DNA of 64,000 bases, from positions 1 to 64,000 of the forward strand of contig NZ_LFVY01000008.1 in NCBI RefSeq assembly GCF_001050155.1. The letters run 5' to 3'. A program made the position numbers and the translations under genes. Under the pieces are notes generated by a model. It ran no database searches. It was not told where the DNA came from and worked only from the letters and a program-made list of their open reading frames with translations. Source of the DNA: Nitratireductor soli (GTDB taxonomy: Bacteria > Pseudomonadota > Alphaproteobacteria > Rhizobiales > Rhizobiaceae). Shown one piece after another: positions 1 through 8,449 of this stretch (within the stretch, counting starts at the first letter, position 1; the number at the start of each line of letters is the position of its first letter).

Positions 1-66
1 ATCGGGAACATCTCAGGGGAGCAGGTCAGGGGCGATTCAACATAGGCCGGAAACGATCCAGGCGGT

Positions 67-82
67 TCCTCATCGATGAGGA
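67..82. promoter_or_regulatory. 16-bp palindromic operator candidate upstream of dctQM
   Basis: TCCTCATCGATGAGGA is a perfect palindrome about 60 bp upstream of the TRAP small-permease gene. The 20 bases 66-85 reappear exactly, in inverted orientation, at 4159-4178 between two divergent catabolic units. A repeated perfect palindrome in two promoter regions of one pathway points to a shared transcription-factor site. The LuxR-type regulator at 11651-12436 is the closest candidate; this is inference. Confidence 0.65.
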
Positions 83-141
83 TTGAATGTCGCTGAACCC
101 ACAGGCAGTTTGGGGCCGTGTGGAGGAGTGGTGTTTCAATT

Positions 142-597
142 ATGATGAGCATATGCCGCGTCAGCGACCTGGTCGCGACGGTTTCGTTGGCCGCGATGAT
201 GAGCGTTGTGGTGCTCGACGTGGTGCTTCGCTACGCTTTCAACATGCCGATTGCCGCCAGCATCGAGCTGGTCGAGGCGGGGATCGTCGGAACCGTGTTC
301 ATGGCGCTGCCCAGCGCTTCGGCGCGGGGCGCGCATATCAGCATCGACTATGTCGATGCGCTGTTGTCCGACCGGGCGCGCGGTTTGCTCGACCGTGTTT
401 CCCATCTGCTCATCGCCGTGCTGCTCGCTGGTCTTGCCGTGCTTCTCGCCAGGCGCGGCCTGACGCTTCTTGCACGCGGCGATGTCAGCATCACGCTGCA
501 TTACCCGACCGGCTATCTCGCCCTGTTCATGGCGCTCGCCGTGGCGGTGACCGCCCTCGTGCATCTCGTCCGCTTCGTGCGGCCGGCGGCCCTGTGA
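142..597 (+). CDS. TRAP transporter small permease (DctQ family)
   Basis: This 151-residue membrane protein belongs to the four-helix DctQ/TRAP-T small subunit family, which partners the large permease in sodium-driven uptake of organic acids. Hydrophobic segments fill most of the chain, and the first ends in a typical DVVLRYAFN stretch. I place the start at the ATG at 142, because GGAGGAG lies 14 bases upstream; a GTG at 118 would put that sequence inside the gene. The large permease follows after 10 bp. No binding-protein gene precedes it in the window; the nearest is at 9446, in a unit that carries the same operator palindrome. Confidence 0.9.
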   Translation: MMSICRVSDLVATVSLAAMMSVVVLDVVLRYAFNMPIAASIELVEAGIVGTVFMALPSASARGAHISIDYVDALLSDRARGLLDRVSHLLIAVLLAGLAVLLARRGLTLLARGDVSITLHYPTGYLALFMALAVAVTALVHLVRFVRPAAL

Positions 598-607
598 GGA
601 TTGCCTG

Positions 608-1909
608 GTGACCGATGCTCTGTTGGCCTTCGCCGTCCTGTTCGCCCTTGCCCTTTTACGCATACCGCTTGCCTTCGCCATGGGCATTGTCGGCTTTGGC
701 GCATTGGCGATGACGCTGTCCTTCGATGCGGCCGCCGCCAGCATCGCCCAGACCGTGTATGAAACAGGAGCGCTCTACACGCTGTCGGTCATTCCGCTGT
801 TCACGCTGATGGGCGGGCTTGTCACGCGCTCCGGCCTGTCGAAAGAACTCTATGCCGCCGCCTACGCGTTTCTCGGCCATCGGCGCGGCGGGCTTGCGAC
901 ATCGACCATCATGGCCAGCGCCGGCTTCGGGGCGATCTGCGGCTCCAGCCTGGCGACGGCGGCCACCATGGCCAAGGTGGCGCTGCCGGAGATGGAACGG
1001 CGCGGCTATCAGCCGGGCCTGGCGACCGCTTCGATTGCCGCCGGCGGCACATTGGGCATCCTCATTCCGCCGTCGGTCATCATGATCCTCTACGGCATCA
1101 TGACCAATACGAGCATCGCCGCCCTGTTCGCCGCCGGCATCCTGCCTGGCATCGTGGCAACCCTGTTCTACGTCGGCGCCGTGCGCTGGACCGTGTGGCG
1201 CGACCCGCAAGCGGCGCCGCCCGGCGAACGGATGGACTGGCCCGGCCGGCTCGCCGCACTGCGTGAGATCTGGCGTGTCCTGCTGCTCTTCGTCGTCGTT
1301 CTGGGCGGCATTTATGGCGGCGTCTTCACGCCGACCGAGGCGGCCGGCATCGGTGCGTTCGGCGCATTTGTCATCACGCTCCTGCGCGGCCAGACAAGCC
1401 TGGCCGCGTTCGGGCGGATTTTCGTCGACGCGGCGCGCACCAGCGCGATGATCTTCGCCGTGCTCACCGGCGCGCTGATCTTCGCCAATTACATCAACTT
1501 CACCAGCATGTCGTCGGACCTGGCGGCGCTGATCGAGGCCTACTCGATCTCGCCGCTCGTCGTGATCTTCCTGCTGGTGCTGGTCTACATCGTTCTCGGC
1601 TGCCTGTTCGAGAGCATCTCGATGATCGTCCTGACCGTGCCGGTCTTCTATCCCATCGTTCAGGGGCTGGGGTTCGATCTCGTCTGGTTCGGCATCGTCG
1701 TCGTGGTGGTGACGGAGATCAGCCTGATCACGCCGCCGGTCGGCATGAACGTCTTCGTGCTGCGCTCGCTGACACCGCACATTCCAACGGGAACGATCTT
1801 TCGCGGATTGGCGCCGTTCATCGCCGTCGATTTCCTGCGCATCGCCGTTCTCATTCTCGTGCCGGCGCTGACGCTGGTGCTGCCGCAGGCGCTCGGCCTG
1901 TTGCGTTGA
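608..1909 (+). CDS. TRAP transporter large permease (DctM family)
   Basis: This 433-residue protein is the multi-helix translocation subunit of a TRAP transporter. The family landmarks are visible: GSSLATAATM around residue 115, an AAGGTLGILIPPS stretch near residue 145 and a VFTPTEAAGIGA segment in the middle. It starts with GTG, 10 bp after dctQ. It closely resembles the DctM at 44592-45878 in the same motifs, so the two systems are paralogous. The substrate cannot be read from the sequence; the surrounding catabolic genes suggest an aromatic or related carboxylate. Confidence 0.93.
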   Translation: MTDALLAFAVLFALALLRIPLAFAMGIVGFGALAMTLSFDAAAASIAQTVYETGALYTLSVIPLFTLMGGLVTRSGLSKELYAAAYAFLGHRRGGLATSTIMASAGFGAICGSSLATAATMAKVALPEMERRGYQPGLATASIAAGGTLGILIPPSVIMILYGIMTNTSIAALFAAGILPGIVATLFYVGAVRWTVWRDPQAAPPGERMDWPGRLAALREIWRVLLLFVVVLGGIYGGVFTPTEAAGIGAFGAFVITLLRGQTSLAAFGRIFVDAARTSAMIFAVLTGALIFANYINFTSMSSDLAALIEAYSISPLVVIFLLVLVYIVLGCLFESISMIVLTVPVFYPIVQGLGFDLVWFGIVVVVVTEISLITPPVGMNVFVLRSLTPHIPTGTIFRGLAPFIAVDFLRIAVLILVPALTLVLPQALGLLR

Positions 1910-1933
1910 ACTGTCCGACGAAGGGAGATTGCC

Positions 1934-3454
1934 TCAGGCCGTTGCGGCGCGCCGCTCGGCAATGCGCCGGCGCCATTCGGCGGGGCCAAGACGGTGGACG
2001 GATTGTCCTCGCGCATCGACGGCGACCGTTACCGGCATGTCCTCGACCGTGAACTCGTAGATCGCCTCCATGCCCAAGTCCTCGAAGGCGACGAGCCTGG
2101 CGTGGCGGATCGCCTGCGAGACGAGCACGGCGGAGCCGCCGACGGCGATCAGGTAGGCGGCGCGGTGGCGTGCGATGGCGTCGATCGCCTCCTGTCCGCG
2201 CTCGGCCTTGCCGACCATGGCGAACAGGCCGGTTTCGGCCAGCATCATCTCGGTGAACTTGTCCATGCGCGTTGCGGTCGTCGGGCCGGCCGGACCGACC
2301 GCCTCGTCACCCACCGCATCGACCGGACCGACATAGTAGATCACGCGGCCGGCGAAATCGACGGGCAGGGGCTCGCCGCGTGCCCGCATGTCGGCGATGC
2401 GCTTGTGCGCGGCGTCGCGGCCGGTCAGAAGCTTGCCGTTGAGGAGCAGCTTTTCGCCGGGCCGCCATTGGGCGATCTCCTCGCGCGTCAGGCCCTCGAG
2501 ATCGACCCGCCGCGCCGTGTGCGCGGTACGGTCGAGCGTGATCTGCGGCCAATCGTCGAGCGATGGCGGCGCGAATTCGGCCGGCCCTTCGCCATTCAGC
2601 GTGAAGGTGATATGCCGGTTGGCGGCGCATTGCGGGATCAGCCCGACCGGCATGGACGCGGCATGGGTCGGATGCGTCTTCAGCTTGACGTCGACCACGG
2701 TGGTCAGCCCGCCCAGCCCCTGCGCGCCGATGCCGAGCGCGTTGATGCGCTGGTAGAGTTCCATGCGCAGTTCTTCCTCGCGCGATGCAGGACCGCGCGC
2801 CAGCAAATCCTGCATGTCGATCGGCTCGAACAGGGCCTGCTTGGCCATCAGCATCGCCATGTCGGCGCTGCCGCCGACGCCCAGTCCGATCATGCCGGGC
2901 GGACACCAGCCGGCGCCCAGGGTCTCGACGGTCCGCACCACCCAGTCGGCGACACTGTCGGACGGGTTGAGCATGGTGAAGCGCGCCTTGTTCTCCGAGC
3001 CGCCGCCCTTGGCCATCAACGTGATGGTCACGCCGTCGCCGGGCACGACGGATGTGTGGACGACCGCCGGCGTGTTGTCGCGCGTGTTGTTCCGCGAAAA
3101 CAACGGATCGGCGACGATCGAGGCGCGCAGCGGGTTGTCCGGGTCGAGATAGGCCCGGCGCACGCCTTCATTGACCAGATCTTCGAGGCGCCGCCCGGTC
3201 TCGATGCGTGCGGCAAGCCCGACTTGCACGAAAGCGTTGACCACACCGGTGTCCTGGCACATGGGCCGGTGACCGAGCGCTGCCATGCGCGAATTCACCA
3301 GAATCTGCGCCATCGCTTCCCTGGCGGCAGCGCTTTCCTCGCGTTCGTGGGCGGCAGCCAGATGCCGGATGTAATCGGCGGGATGATAGTAGGAGATGAA
3401 TTGCAGGGCGTCGGCGACGCTCTGCACGAAATCATCCTCGCGAATGGCGGCCAT
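1934..3454 (-). CDS. class I (iron-sulfur) fumarate hydratase
   Basis: This 506-residue protein has the fused alpha and beta domains of class I fumarases, which interconvert fumarate and (S)-malate using a [4Fe-4S] cluster. The three expected cluster cysteines are C66 in CQDTG, C184 in GWCPPG and C276 in PQCAANRH. The beta-domain signature GPAGPTTATRMDKF lies near residue 390. It is slightly shorter than E. coli FumA. It is the second gene of a leftward unit, 6 bp behind a GSH-dependent cis-trans isomerase. In that context it would take the fumarate released by the FAH-type hydrolase at 10572 into the TCA cycle. Related enzymes also hydrate mesaconate, so the exact substrate is not certain. 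Confidence 0.92.
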   Translation of the reverse strand: MAAIREDDFVQSVADALQFISYYHPADYIRHLAAAHEREESAAAREAMAQILVNSRMAALGHRPMCQDTGVVNAFVQVGLAARIETGRRLEDLVNEGVRRAYLDPDNPLRASIVADPLFSRNNTRDNTPAVVHTSVVPGDGVTITLMAKGGGSENKARFTMLNPSDSVADWVVRTVETLGAGWCPPGMIGLGVGGSADMAMLMAKQALFEPIDMQDLLARGPASREEELRMELYQRINALGIGAQGLGGLTTVVDVKLKTHPTHAASMPVGLIPQCAANRHITFTLNGEGPAEFAPPSLDDWPQITLDRTAHTARRVDLEGLTREEIAQWRPGEKLLLNGKLLTGRDAAHKRIADMRARGEPLPVDFAGRVIYYVGPVDAVGDEAVGPAGPTTATRMDKFTEMMLAETGLFAMVGKAERGQEAIDAIARHRAAYLIAVGGSAVLVSQAIRHARLVAFEDLGMEAIYEFTVEDMPVTVAVDARGQSVHRLGPAEWRRRIAERRAATA

Positions 3455-3460
3455 GATCGC

Positions 3461-4108
3461 TCATCCCTGTGCGTCCTCCTGGGCTTCGGGGCGCGCCGCG
3501 GCGAAGGCCGGCAGCGCGTCGCAGGCGTCGGCGATGCGCGCGATGTTCGGATAATCGTCGAGCGGGCAGTCGAAGCGGCGCGCATTGTAGACCTGCGGCA
3601 CGATGAAGGCGTCGGCGAGCGTCGGCGTGTCGCCGAGCGTGCAGGCGCCGGCCCGTCCGGACGCTCCGATCAGGGCTTCCAGGCCGGCGAAGCCCTCGGC
3701 GATCCAGTGCCGGTACCAGGCAAGCTTCGCTTCTTCGTCGAGGCCCAGCGTCCCGGTGATGTGCTTCAGGACACGCAGATTGTTGAGCGGATGGATTTCG
3801 CAGGCGACCGCGCTCATCACCGCGCGCACATAGGCGCGTTCCTCCAGGCTCGCGGGCAGCAGGGGCGGTTCGGGGAAGCGCTCCTCCAGATATTCGCAGA
3901 TGGCACTCGACTGGCTCAGCACTGCCCCGTCGATCTCCAATGCCGGCACCAGGCCCTGCGGGTTGACGGCCTTGTAGGCGGGCTGGTGCTGTTCGCCGCC
4001 GTCGCGCAGCATATGGACGAAGGCCGGCTCCCATTCGATGCCCTTCAGGGCAAGCACGATGCGCACGCGATAGGCGGCAGACGAGCGAAAGTATGTGTAG
4101 AGTTTCAC
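3461..4108 (-). CDS. zeta-class GST: maleylacetoacetate/maleylpyruvate isomerase
   Basis: This 215-residue protein is a zeta-class glutathione transferase. The N-terminal active-site loop SSAAYRVRI (residues 9-17) corresponds to the SSCSWRVRIAL motif of maleylacetoacetate isomerases. The thioredoxin-like domain is followed by an all-helical domain, and the length is normal. Such enzymes isomerise the cis double bond of maleylacetoacetate or maleylpyruvate using GSH, just before an FAH-type hydrolase. It is the first gene of the leftward unit with fumarase and reads away from the palindrome at 4162-4177. Whether the pathway is homogentisate-like or gentisate-like cannot be decided from this gene alone. 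Confidence 0.9.
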   Translation of the reverse strand: MKLYTYFRSSAAYRVRIVLALKGIEWEPAFVHMLRDGGEQHQPAYKAVNPQGLVPALEIDGAVLSQSSAICEYLEERFPEPPLLPASLEERAYVRAVMSAVACEIHPLNNLRVLKHITGTLGLDEEAKLAWYRHWIAEGFAGLEALIGASGRAGACTLGDTPTLADAFIVPQVYNARRFDCPLDDYPNIARIADACDALPAFAAARPEAQEDAQG

Positions 4109-4161
4109 GATCGATATCCTTGTAGCGGTCTCATCTCACGCATCATTCAGGCTCTCGCCAA

Positions 4162-4177
4162 TCCTCATCGATGAGGA
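4162..4177. promoter_or_regulatory. 16-bp palindromic operator candidate between divergent units
   Basis: TCCTCATCGATGAGGA is identical to the palindrome at 67-82. It lies between the leftward isomerase/fumarase unit (start 4108) and the rightward operon starting at 4240, so one bound protein could control both directions. Flanking bases also match in inverted orientation, giving 20 identical bases in total. Confidence 0.65.
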
Positions 4178-4239
4178 ATGACCCCCGGCATCAGAGGCCC
4201 GATAGTCGGCGAGCTGATGAATTGCTGGAGGAGACCCTA

Positions 4240-4776
4240 ATGTCCAACATGGTCCCGATCAACGGACTGCATCACTTCGCCTATCGCTGCCGCGACGCGG
4301 AGGAAACGCGCCATTTCTACGAGGACATTCTCAATCTGCCGCTGGTCCATCTCGTGCGTGCGGAGACGGTGCCCAGCACCGGCGAATATTGCCCGTTCGT
4401 TCACCTGTTCTTCCAGATGCGCGACGGCTCGCACATCGCCTTCTTCGACCTTGGCGACAACGTCAAGGCCGAGCCGTCGGCCAACACGCCGGCATGGGTC
4501 AATCACCTGGCGCTCGCCGTTGCTTCACTGGAAGAGCTGAACGATGCCAAGGCGCGTCTGGAAGCGGCCGGTATCCCGATCCTCGGCGTGACCGACCACA
4601 CCTTCATCCACTCGATCTACTTCTTCGATCCGAATGGCATTCGCCTGGAGCTGACGACGGATATCGGGCTCACCGAATACAAGGCGGAGAAGCGGCGCTC
4701 GGCGCATGACGAGCTTGCCGCCTGGACGCGCGAGAAGCACGAACGCCTCGGTCAGGCCGCCAACGCCGGCGTGTGA
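4240..4776 (+). CDS. VOC-fold protein, possible extradiol-type ring-cleavage enzyme
   Basis: This 178-residue protein has two vicinal-oxygen-chelate repeats. Candidate metal ligands are H12 in LHHFAYR, H89 in VNHLAL and E137 in IRLELT, the His-His-Glu pattern of extradiol dioxygenases and glyoxalases, with extra histidines at 55 and 65. It opens an operon that ends in an FAH-type hydrolase and lies divergent from a maleylacetoacetate/maleylpyruvate isomerase. No cupin gentisate or homogentisate dioxygenase is present, so it could be the missing ring-cleaving enzyme; that role is inferred. The start at 4240 follows GGAGGAG at 4227-4233. An upstream ATG at 4171 lies inside the operator palindrome and is rejected. 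Confidence 0.85.
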   Translation: MSNMVPINGLHHFAYRCRDAEETRHFYEDILNLPLVHLVRAETVPSTGEYCPFVHLFFQMRDGSHIAFFDLGDNVKAEPSANTPAWVNHLALAVASLEELNDAKARLEAAGIPILGVTDHTFIHSIYFFDPNGIRLELTTDIGLTEYKAEKRRSAHDELAAWTREKHERLGQAANAGV

Positions 4777-4781
4777 GGGCG

Positions 4782-5765
4782 ATGATGAAGGTTGCGGTTC
4801 TCGGTGCAGGCGCGATCGGCGGAGCGATCGCCGCGCGCATGGCGCTGGCCGGCCATGCGACGACCGTCGTCGCGCGCGGCGCCCATCTGGCGGCCATCGA
4901 GGCGAACGGCCTTCGCTTCCGCGAGGGCGGCCGCGACCTTCGCGTGGATGTCACGGCAACGGGCGATGCCGGGGCCATCGGTGATGTCGATGTGCTGTTC
5001 ATCTGCGTCAAGGCGCATGATCTGGAGGCGGCGACGCGCGCGCTTGACCCGGCCTTGCTCGGCAACACCATCACCGTTCCGGTGCTGAACGGCATTCCGT
5101 GGTGGTACCGCCCGCCGGGGCAGGCCCAACCGCTTGACGCCACGGATCCCTGCGCTGTCCTTGCGGCGCGTTTTGCCGATGCGGCAATCGTCGCGGCGGT
5201 GGCGCATTTCGCCGCCGATGTCCCGCAACCCGGCGTCGTGCGGCAGACCGCCGCCGGCCGGCTGGTTCTGGGCGCGGTCAGCGGCGGGGGCGAGGCCGTG
5301 GCCACGGTGCGCGACGCGTTCGACGGGCTGGGGCTGGAGCCAGGGCTTGATATCGTCGTGACAACAGACATCAGCCGCGAAATCTGGATCAAGCTTGCCG
5401 GCAACGTCGCGTTCAATCCCGTCTCGGCGCTGACCGGGGCGAGCATGGCGGAGATCTGCGCCAATGCGGACCTGCTTTCCATCGTCCGCGGCGCGATGAG
5501 CGAGTGCATGGAAACCGGCGCGCGCTGCGGCATCAGTTTTCCGCTCAGCGCCAACGAACGCATCGAGATGGCGCGCGCCATCGGCGGCTCGAAACTCTCC
5601 ATGCTCCAGGACATCGAACGCGGCCGGCCGGTCGAGGCCGATGCCCTCATCGGCGCGGTCGCCGAGATCGGCCGGCTGAAGAGCGTGCCGACGCCGACAA
5701 TCGACATGCTGCAGGCGCTCGTCAGCGAGCGGGCGCTTCACACTTATCCAGGGAGAGAAACATGA
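4782..5765 (+). CDS. ketopantoate reductase-like (ApbA/PanE) oxidoreductase
   Basis: This 327-residue protein begins with a Rossmann motif, VLGAGAIGG, and has the ICVKAHD segment and a C-terminal helical domain with WIKLAGNVAFNPVSALT, typical of the PanE/ApbA family that reduces 2-ketoacids with NADPH. It starts 5 bp after the VOC gene, and its stop overlaps the aldolase start in an ATGA. Its place in a catabolic operon argues against a housekeeping role in pantothenate synthesis. It more likely handles a 2-keto acid or hydroxy acid intermediate. The exact substrate cannot be told. A second ATG at 4785 is an equally possible start. Confidence 0.9.
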   Translation: MMKVAVLGAGAIGGAIAARMALAGHATTVVARGAHLAAIEANGLRFREGGRDLRVDVTATGDAGAIGDVDVLFICVKAHDLEAATRALDPALLGNTITVPVLNGIPWWYRPPGQAQPLDATDPCAVLAARFADAAIVAAVAHFAADVPQPGVVRQTAAGRLVLGAVSGGGEAVATVRDAFDGLGLEPGLDIVVTTDISREIWIKLAGNVAFNPVSALTGASMAEICANADLLSIVRGAMSECMETGARCGISFPLSANERIEMARAIGGSKLSMLQDIERGRPVEADALIGAVAEIGRLKSVPTPTIDMLQALVSERALHTYPGRET

Positions 5766-6550
5766 ATCTGGCAAAACAGGCGGTGGGCACACGGCCGCAA
5801 TGGTGTTCAGCCGAGGAGTGGGATCTGCGCTGCCAGCTGGCGGCGACCTATCACGTGTTCGACCATTTCGGCTGGATCGAATCGATCTTCAACCACATCA
5901 CCGTGCGCGTGCCGGGTCCTGAAAAGCACTATCTGATCAATCCGTTCGGCCTCAATTACAACGAGGTCACGGCGTCGAACCTGATCAAGGTGGACCTGGA
6001 CGGGAAGGCGCTGTCGCCGACCGATCATCCGGTCAACCGGGCCGGCTTCATCATCCATTCGGCCGTTCATGCGGCGCGCCCGGACGCCCATTGCATCATC
6101 CACACCCATACGGATGCCGGCATGGCCGTGTCATGCGCGGCAGAGGGCATCTCGCACGACAATTTCTACGGCGCGCAGCTGCATGGGCGCGTCGCCTACC
6201 ACGATTTCGAAGGCATCACGGTGCATGAGGAGGAGCAGCCGCGCCTTGTCCAGAGCCTTGGCGACAAGGCCGTTCTCGTGCTGCGCAATCACGGCCTTCT
6301 GGTCGTCGAGGAAAGCCTGCCGAAGGCCTTCTGGCTGGCCTGGACGCTGCAGCGCGCCTGCGACATCCAATGCGCCAGCCAGTCGCTTTCGGGTGCGCGC
6401 CTGCCTCTTTCGGAGGCGGTGCGCGCCGCCTCGGCCCATGACGGCGAGCATTTCGATCCCGACGGCCGGCTTGGCCAGAAGATGCTCGACGCCGCCATCC
6501 GCCGGATGGAAATGGCGCGCGCCGGCCTCAGCGTCGATTTCCGGGCATAG
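5762..6550 (+). CDS. class II aldolase/adducin family protein
   Basis: This 262-residue protein belongs to the class II aldolase/adducin family (zinc-dependent, fuculose-phosphate aldolase fold). The metal-binding signature is seen in IIHTHTDAG near residue 118 and in a second histidine in LRNHGLLV near residue 178. Relatives split or decarboxylate short oxo- or hydroxy-acids, and some are annotated as decarboxylases or hydratases in aromatic clusters. It is joined to the previous gene by a 4-bp overlap and lies 13 bp ahead of the FAD monooxygenase. The reaction is not determinable from sequence. Confidence 0.88.
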   Translation: MNLAKQAVGTRPQWCSAEEWDLRCQLAATYHVFDHFGWIESIFNHITVRVPGPEKHYLINPFGLNYNEVTASNLIKVDLDGKALSPTDHPVNRAGFIIHSAVHAARPDAHCIIHTHTDAGMAVSCAAEGISHDNFYGAQLHGRVAYHDFEGITVHEEEQPRLVQSLGDKAVLVLRNHGLLVVEESLPKAFWLAWTLQRACDIQCASQSLSGARLPLSEAVRAASAHDGEHFDPDGRLGQKMLDAAIRRMEMARAGLSVDFRA

Positions 6551-6563
6551 GGAGCAGCACGAA

Positions 6564-8249
6564 ATGGCGATGCATGTCCCGGCCCTTCGATGGACGCCAA
6601 GCGGCTACGAATTGCCGGTCTTTCCAGCAGTCACGCCACGCCATGTGGCGGATGGAAGCGTGGAAAAGACGCGCCTGGTCATCGTCGGCGGGGGGCTGAC
6701 CGGCCTGACGCTGGCCGCCGACCTGGCGAGCCGCGGCGTCGAGGCGGTGCTGCTCGACGACGACAATACGGTGGGGGTGCGGGGGGCATCTTCGCGCGGC
6801 ATGGTGTGGGCGCAAAAGTCCCTGGAGATCATGGACCGAGTCGGCGTCGTCGACCGGATGATCGACAAGGGCGTTACCTGGTCGGTGGGCCGCACCATGT
6901 CGGGCGAAGAGGCTGTCTACAGTTTCAACCGCGCCGACGGCAACGCGTCGCGCCAGCCGCCCTTCGTCAATCTGCAGCAATTCTATCTGGAATGGTTCCT
7001 GGTCGAACGGCTGGTCGAGCTCGGCAAGGTCGCGTTGCGCTGGAACAATAAGGTGACCGGCGTTCGCCAGAGCGGCGACAGCGTTCTCCTCGACGTCGAA
7101 ACGGAGGCCGGAGCCTACGAAATCGAGGCGGACTGGGTGGTCGACGCGACGGGCGCCAACAGCCCGCTGCGCGAGGCGCTGGGTATTGCGGCGAATGTCT
7201 CGCGCCATGTCGATCGCTGGTGCATCTGCGACGCGCGCTGCACGGACCTCGACCGGCCCGAGCGCTGGACCTGGGTCGATGCGCCATTCAACGGCGGCCG
7301 CGCCGTCTGGCAGCACATGATGGCCGACAATGTCTGGCGCCTCGACTACCAGCTCGACCCTGAGGGCGATCCCGATGAGGTGGCGCGTCCCGAGATCGCT
7401 GCCGAGCGCGTGCGGGCGCATCTAGGGCCCGACGTCGATTTCGAACTGGTGTGGGTCGGCCCCTGGGCCTATCGCATGCAGCTCCTCGACCGGTTCCGCA
7501 CCGGGCGCGTGCTGTTTGCCGGCGATGCGGCGCATGTGATGAGCCCGTTCGGCGCGCGCGGCGGCAATTCCGGCATCCAGGATGCCGAGAACCTCGGCTG
7601 GAAGCTGGCGCTGGTGCTCCAGGGCCTTGCCTCGCCCGGGCTTCTCGACAGCTATGATGCGGAGCGCCGCGCGGCGGCCGAGGAGAACATCCGCGTCACC
7701 TCGCGCACCGCCCGTTTCCTGGCGCCGCAAAGCGATTTCGAGCGGCGGCTGCGCAAGGCGCTGCTCGAATTGGCGCGCGAGCATCCATTCGCGCGCGGCA
7801 TCGTCAATACGGGCCGCCTGTCGGTCGCCAGCGATTACGCGCCGTCGGCGATCATCGACGAGGGGGGCGGTTTCTGCCTCGGCAATCTCGCATTGCGGGA
7901 TGCCGGCGGCGGCGAAACCTCGCTCAACGCCGTGATGGCGGCTCTCGGAACTGCGGCCCTCGGTCTTTACCTGCCCAGGCCGGGTCTCGACCCGATGCGC
8001 GCCGTCATCAGCGGCATTGGCGGCGAGGGCCTGCCCTACGTCGCCCGCACGCTCGATGCCGGGCAGGGGGCCGAGCGTTGCGGCTTCGCCGACACGGGCG
8101 GCCATCTGGTTGCGGCCACCGGAGCGGAGCCCGGTGACTTCATCGTCGTGCGGCCGGATCTCTACTGCGCCGCAATCCTGCGCAACGCCACCGCTGCCGG
8201 CGCCGAGGCGGCGCTGGCGCGCTGTGTCGGATTTCGGAGCCAGCCATGA
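6564..8249 (+). CDS. FAD-dependent aromatic monooxygenase (group A hydroxylase)
   Basis: This 561-residue flavoprotein matches the group A aromatic hydroxylases (MhpA/PheA/3-hydroxybenzoate hydroxylase type), which use NAD(P)H and O2 to add a hydroxyl group ortho or para to a phenol. The FAD-binding GGGLTG motif is at residues 42-47, and the second FAD motif GRVLFAGDAAHVMSPFGARG is near residue 312. The C-terminal part is a thioredoxin-like domain as in related phenol hydroxylases. An N-terminal extension of about 35 residues precedes the Rossmann fold. Its stop overlaps the DUF2783 start (ATGA). It probably makes the dihydroxylated substrate for ring cleavage; the true substrate is unknown. 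Confidence 0.92.
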   Translation: MAMHVPALRWTPSGYELPVFPAVTPRHVADGSVEKTRLVIVGGGLTGLTLAADLASRGVEAVLLDDDNTVGVRGASSRGMVWAQKSLEIMDRVGVVDRMIDKGVTWSVGRTMSGEEAVYSFNRADGNASRQPPFVNLQQFYLEWFLVERLVELGKVALRWNNKVTGVRQSGDSVLLDVETEAGAYEIEADWVVDATGANSPLREALGIAANVSRHVDRWCICDARCTDLDRPERWTWVDAPFNGGRAVWQHMMADNVWRLDYQLDPEGDPDEVARPEIAAERVRAHLGPDVDFELVWVGPWAYRMQLLDRFRTGRVLFAGDAAHVMSPFGARGGNSGIQDAENLGWKLALVLQGLASPGLLDSYDAERRAAAEENIRVTSRTARFLAPQSDFERRLRKALLELAREHPFARGIVNTGRLSVASDYAPSAIIDEGGGFCLGNLALRDAGGGETSLNAVMAALGTAALGLYLPRPGLDPMRAVISGIGGEGLPYVARTLDAGQGAERCGFADTGGHLVAATGAEPGDFIVVRPDLYCAAILRNATAAGAEAALARCVGFRSQP

Positions 8250-8449
8250 AACTCGATCCCTTCATCGACGATCCCGACGCCTTCTATGCCGCCCTCGTTG
8301 CGGCCAATGAGGGACTGGCCGAGGAACAGTCCAATCACCTGATCCTGCGGCTGGTCTTTCTGTTGGCCAACCAGGTGGGAGACGCCGCCGTCATCAATGC
8401 CTGTGTCGCGGAAGCGGCGAAATTCCTTGAAATGGAGACTGCCCGATGA
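8246..8449 (+). CDS. DUF2783 small protein
   Basis: This is a 67-residue acidic protein with no signal peptide or membrane segment. It resembles the DUF2783 family, short proteins of unknown function usually found next to flavin monooxygenases and metallo-beta-lactamase-fold proteins. It overlaps both neighbours by 4 bp, so it is translationally coupled to the monooxygenase and the MBL-fold gene. That strict coupling suggests a partner or stabiliser of one of them. No catalytic motif is visible. Confidence 0.82.
   Translation: MKLDPFIDDPDAFYAALVAANEGLAEEQSNHLILRLVFLLANQVGDAAVINACVAEAAKFLEMETAR

Noticed and set aside
1994-4174. A 700-residue plus-strand gene opposite fumarase and the GST
   Set aside because: It is a high-GC shadow: low-complexity His/Arg/Asp-rich text, no family match, and it runs antisense through two clear genes.
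4171-4239. Upstream start for the VOC gene
   Set aside because: The ATG lies inside the operator palindrome and lacks a ribosome-binding site; GGAGGAG precedes the ATG at 4240.
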